DNA of 64,000 nt from positions 1-64,000 of the forward strand of contig NZ_JAGUCN010000029.1 in the NCBI RefSeq assembly GCF_018271975.1. The letters run 5' to 3'. The translations under genes and the position numbers were made by a program. Of this stretch, positions 62,308 to 64,000 are shown piece after piece; positions within the stretch are counted from its first letter, which is position 1; the number at the start of each line of letters is the position of its first letter. This DNA comes from Carboxylicivirga mesophila (GTDB lineage Bacteria > Bacteroidota > Bacteroidia > Bacteroidales > Marinilabiliaceae). Under the pieces are notes generated by a model that did no database searches, was not told the DNA's origin, and saw only the letters and a program-made list of their open reading frames with translations.

Positions 62308-62838
62308 ATGAAAAAAGCAATGATGATTTTAAGCCTGTTGATGGCAGGCAACCTGGCCTTTGTAGTAATGGCCCAAGATAAAAAATTTGGCATACGCGGT
62401 GGATATCAAACTTCGTATTTAACGCAGGATGGCGATAAGGTGGGCAGTTCAAAATCGGGTTTCTACCTCGGTGCCTATAAAGATACCAAGGTGTTACCTT
62501 TTCTGCATGTTAATACCGGGCTGGAGTATTCACAATTTGGCGCCTCAAAGCTTGATAATGGCGATTACACCCTCAACTACATTGGTGTACCACTGGCACT
62601 TAAAGTAAAAGTAGGTCCGTTATATGCACTGGGCGGTTCGGGCTTTAATGTGAAGGTGGCCGAAAAAGGTAATCCGTTTGATAGCAGTGCCAAATGGTTT
62701 GACATTCCAGCCTATGTGGGAGCCGGCTTTAACATCCTGTTTGTGGCGGTGGAAGCTAAGCACACATGGGGCCTAACCGACATCAACAACGGACTGAACA
62801 ATAATGGCTTTCAGGTAGGTTTATCCATGCGTTTCTAG
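62308..62838 (+). CDS. Outer membrane beta-barrel protein (PorT-like family)
   Basis: The 176-residue precursor has a signal peptide (MKKAMMILSLLMAGNLAF, cleavage near VVMAQ) and a small barrel of about eight strands. Features are KFGIRGGYQTSYLT, YLGAYKDTKVLPFLHVNTGLEYSQFGA (in part), LNYIGVPLALKVKVGPLYALGG and the final FQVGLSMRF ending in Phe, as barrels do. This is the PorT-like outer-membrane family common in Bacteroidota, without known ligand. It is a single gene. A 7-bp hairpin (AAGAGAT/ATCTCTT, 62868-62885) follows and may end the message. Confidence 0.88.
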   Translation: MKKAMMILSLLMAGNLAFVVMAQDKKFGIRGGYQTSYLTQDGDKVGSSKSGFYLGAYKDTKVLPFLHVNTGLEYSQFGASKLDNGDYTLNYIGVPLALKVKVGPLYALGGSGFNVKVAEKGNPFDSSAKWFDIPAYVGAGFNILFVAVEAKHTWGLTDINNGLNNNGFQVGLSMRF

Positions 62839-62850
62839 GCAAGTATGCAC

Positions 62851-63087
62851 TCAGGTAAATGCTAAATAAGAGATCCCAATCTCTTCACCTTTTCCGGAGC
62901 TCAGTGCTTTGGAAAAGGTTTTTTTGTGCCTTTGGTAAAGTTCCACTATTTGCTTAGGAGCGGCGTTTATAGCCGTAAGATGAAACCATTGACCTTTTAA
63001 TGAGCAAGGTAAGACTTCAAAAAAAACCGCTCTCCTGATACCAAACACTATAGACAGCATTTTCAACCAGATTGTCAGCCACCCCAT
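62851..63087 (-). CDS. Doubtful 78-residue frame
   Basis: This open frame starts at ATG 63087 and would encode a partly hydrophobic N-terminus (GWLTIWLKMLSIVFGI) followed by a basic segment ending ISYLAFT. I recognise no family. Its last part overlaps the 62868-62885 hairpin. It could be a remnant of a longer gene or chance. Otherwise the 300-base gap 62839-63138 holds nothing I can name. Confidence 0.2.
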   Translation of the reverse strand: MGWLTIWLKMLSIVFGIRRAVFFEVLPCSLKGQWFHLTAINAAPKQIVELYQRHKKTFSKALSSGKGEEIGISYLAFT

Positions 63088-63138
63088 ATACTCTGGAGGT
63101 TTAGGCTCAGGCTTTTAAGTAGTCAGGACGATAAGGTA

Positions 63139-63654
63139 TTAACGGTTGCAATTTTCTTTTTTTTCTAATTCCATATGTTCAATTAAAAATGTACCCAATA
63201 ACATTGGCCTCGCATACACGACCAGCATGTAATTTTTATAAAATTCCTTGCCTTCTTGTTCGACTTTTTCAGTTATACCATTCAATGGTTTGTCAATACT
63301 CTTTTCTTTAAACTTAAATAATATCCCATCCACATTTCTTGTATAATATCCTGAAATATCAACATTATATTCCTTCATTTCGAATGAGTCCTTCAAAATA
63401 TAGGATGTCAGAAAAAAGACTGTAATGCTTGTTATAAATAGCATTGCCCACAGCTTAACTAGGCGAAAAGTCTTTATTTTTTGATTCTTTAACAGCAACA
63501 AACAGACAAATATGGACGGTATAAAAATATTAATTAAAAAAATTGTGTTTGAAGTTACAATGAACCTTAAATACATAAAGTAGAAAAGCCCCGATGCAAC
63601 AACTATATATGACAGATAGTATTTTGTATCAATCCAGTTTAGGAACCTGTTCAT
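63139..63654 (-). CDS. Hypothetical membrane protein
   Basis: The 171-residue product has three to four hydrophobic helices in its first 90 residues (YYLSYIVVASGLFYFMYLRF, IFLINIFIPSIFVCLLLL, LWAMLFITSITVFFLTSYIL) and a polar C-terminal half with SGYYTRNVDGILFKFKEKSI and a charged end EKKENCNR. I do not recognise the family. Base composition is notably A/T-rich compared with its neighbours. It stands alone; the 180 bases on its upstream side show no feature. Confidence 0.68.
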   Translation of the reverse strand: MNRFLNWIDTKYYLSYIVVASGLFYFMYLRFIVTSNTIFLINIFIPSIFVCLLLLKNQKIKTFRLVKLWAMLFITSITVFFLTSYILKDSFEMKEYNVDISGYYTRNVDGILFKFKEKSIDKPLNGITEKVEQEGKEFYKNYMLVVYARPMLLGTFLIEHMELEKKENCNR

Positions 63655-63834
63655 TTATTTAAATCGTTTAGTTTTTTTTGCTTACCGCCAACATACTAGC
63701 ACCTTATCCCTTGAATGGCAAGATAATAAAATAGCTTAACTATAAAACAGGCAGCGTGCAATCAATAATACCCCGTTAATAATATGGGATAAAACATAGT
63801 TGGGTAATGGCTAAGGGATTCTGCCACTAAGGAA

Positions 63835-64000
63835 TTAATGCCTCTTCAGGATTTTAACGATTCTGTTATTTACGATTTCTGACAAATTCCAATTGTACAG
63901 TCTTGAGTCGGTAGTGCTGTAGAATGCCACAACAACGGCATCAATATCATTGTGATAATTTGCAAAACTCTGGTATCCCGGCACCCAACCACCATGCTCA
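63835..64000 (-). CDS. Serine hydrolase / class C beta-lactamase-like, C-terminal part
   Basis: The window edge cuts this gene. The 54 visible codons end at TAA 63835-63837 and begin EHGGWVPGYQSFANYHND, then DAVVVAFYSTTDSRLYNW. The HGG-x-PGY-x-S pattern, in which the HxG replaces the KTG of penicillin-binding proteins, is typical of the last motif of beta-lactamase-family serine hydrolases. The catalytic SxxK and YxN motifs would lie outside the window. Confidence 0.75.
   Translation of the reverse strand, partial: EHGGWVPGYQSFANYHNDIDAVVVAFYSTTDSRLYNWNLSEIVNNRIVKILKRH

Noticed and set aside
1-64000. Prophage, insertion sequence or integrative element
   Set aside because: No transposase, integrase, phage structural gene, attachment-site repeat or interrupted tRNA was seen anywhere in the window.

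Overview
The window is a 64 kb chromosomal segment of a Bacteroidota bacterium, most likely class Bacteroidia near the marine Marinilabiliales-type lineages; the lineage within the class is inferred from overall gene style only. The supporting evidence is a type IX secretion core (gldJ, porU, porV), a fused SecDF, Omp85/TamA with TamB, several PorT-like barrels, ECF sigma/anti-sigma pairs, Rex, and promoters of the Bacteroidota form (TTG, 19-20 bp, TAnnTTTG). Most of the window is ordinary core genome. I see no transposase, integrase, phage gene or CRISPR array.

Left part (1-18.9 kb). A YCF48-like lipoprotein is followed by a minus-strand operon of lipoprotein, ECF sigma factor and an anti-sigma protein fused to an outer-membrane-barrel-like domain. 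Next come a small membrane protein with a strong terminator, comB overlapping a MATE transporter, and a peptide-export cassette: a C39-peptidase ABC exporter, its HlyD partner, a small winged-helix-like protein, and, found by reading the gap, a 47-residue peptide with a double-glycine leader (10474-10617, minus). The peptide gene lies 84 bp from, and divergent to, a large TPR-CHAT protease-like protein. That gene runs convergently, with interlocked stop codons, into an anti-sigma/TPR gene and its ECF sigma factor. This peptide, exporter, CHAT and sigma block is the most interesting region of the window. A tight tatA, CaCA antiporter, LolD-like ATPase, TIGR02757, trmN6 operon follows.

Middle (19-46.6 kb). 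SecDF comes first. A FtsX-type ABC transporter, whose ATPase has lost its LSGGQ signature and D-loop Asp, is divergent from an NtrC-type regulator and sensor kinase, with palindromic candidate operators between them. Rex, a secreted unknown protein, a hybrid kinase with a degenerate ATP-binding domain and a 45-residue membrane peptide with a consensus promoter follow. Then come the envelope-biogenesis operon tamA, tamB, TPR protein, DUF3859-like protein, and after it thioredoxin, ispF, porV and porU.

Right part (46.9-64 kb). gldJ is divergent from porU. murF follows, then an mtaB, IMPase, acyltransferase, glycosyltransferase operon, phoH/PIN and folC. Three identical tRNA-Val(TAC) genes share one promoter and one terminator; the third lacks an encoded CCA. 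ettA, a response-regulator/adenylate-cyclase fusion, a WbuC cupin, a PAS-HTH regulator, a 59-residue winged-helix protein, a hairpin-rich gap, a small barrel protein, a membrane protein and the C-terminal end of a serine hydrolase complete the window.

Functional themes are envelope biogenesis and secretion (T9SS, Tam, Sec, Tat, lipid acylation), signal transduction (two ECF systems, two kinases, an NtrC regulator, cAMP) and housekeeping tRNA and cell-wall genes. Coordinates use the start codon I consider most likely; several differ from the longest open frame.
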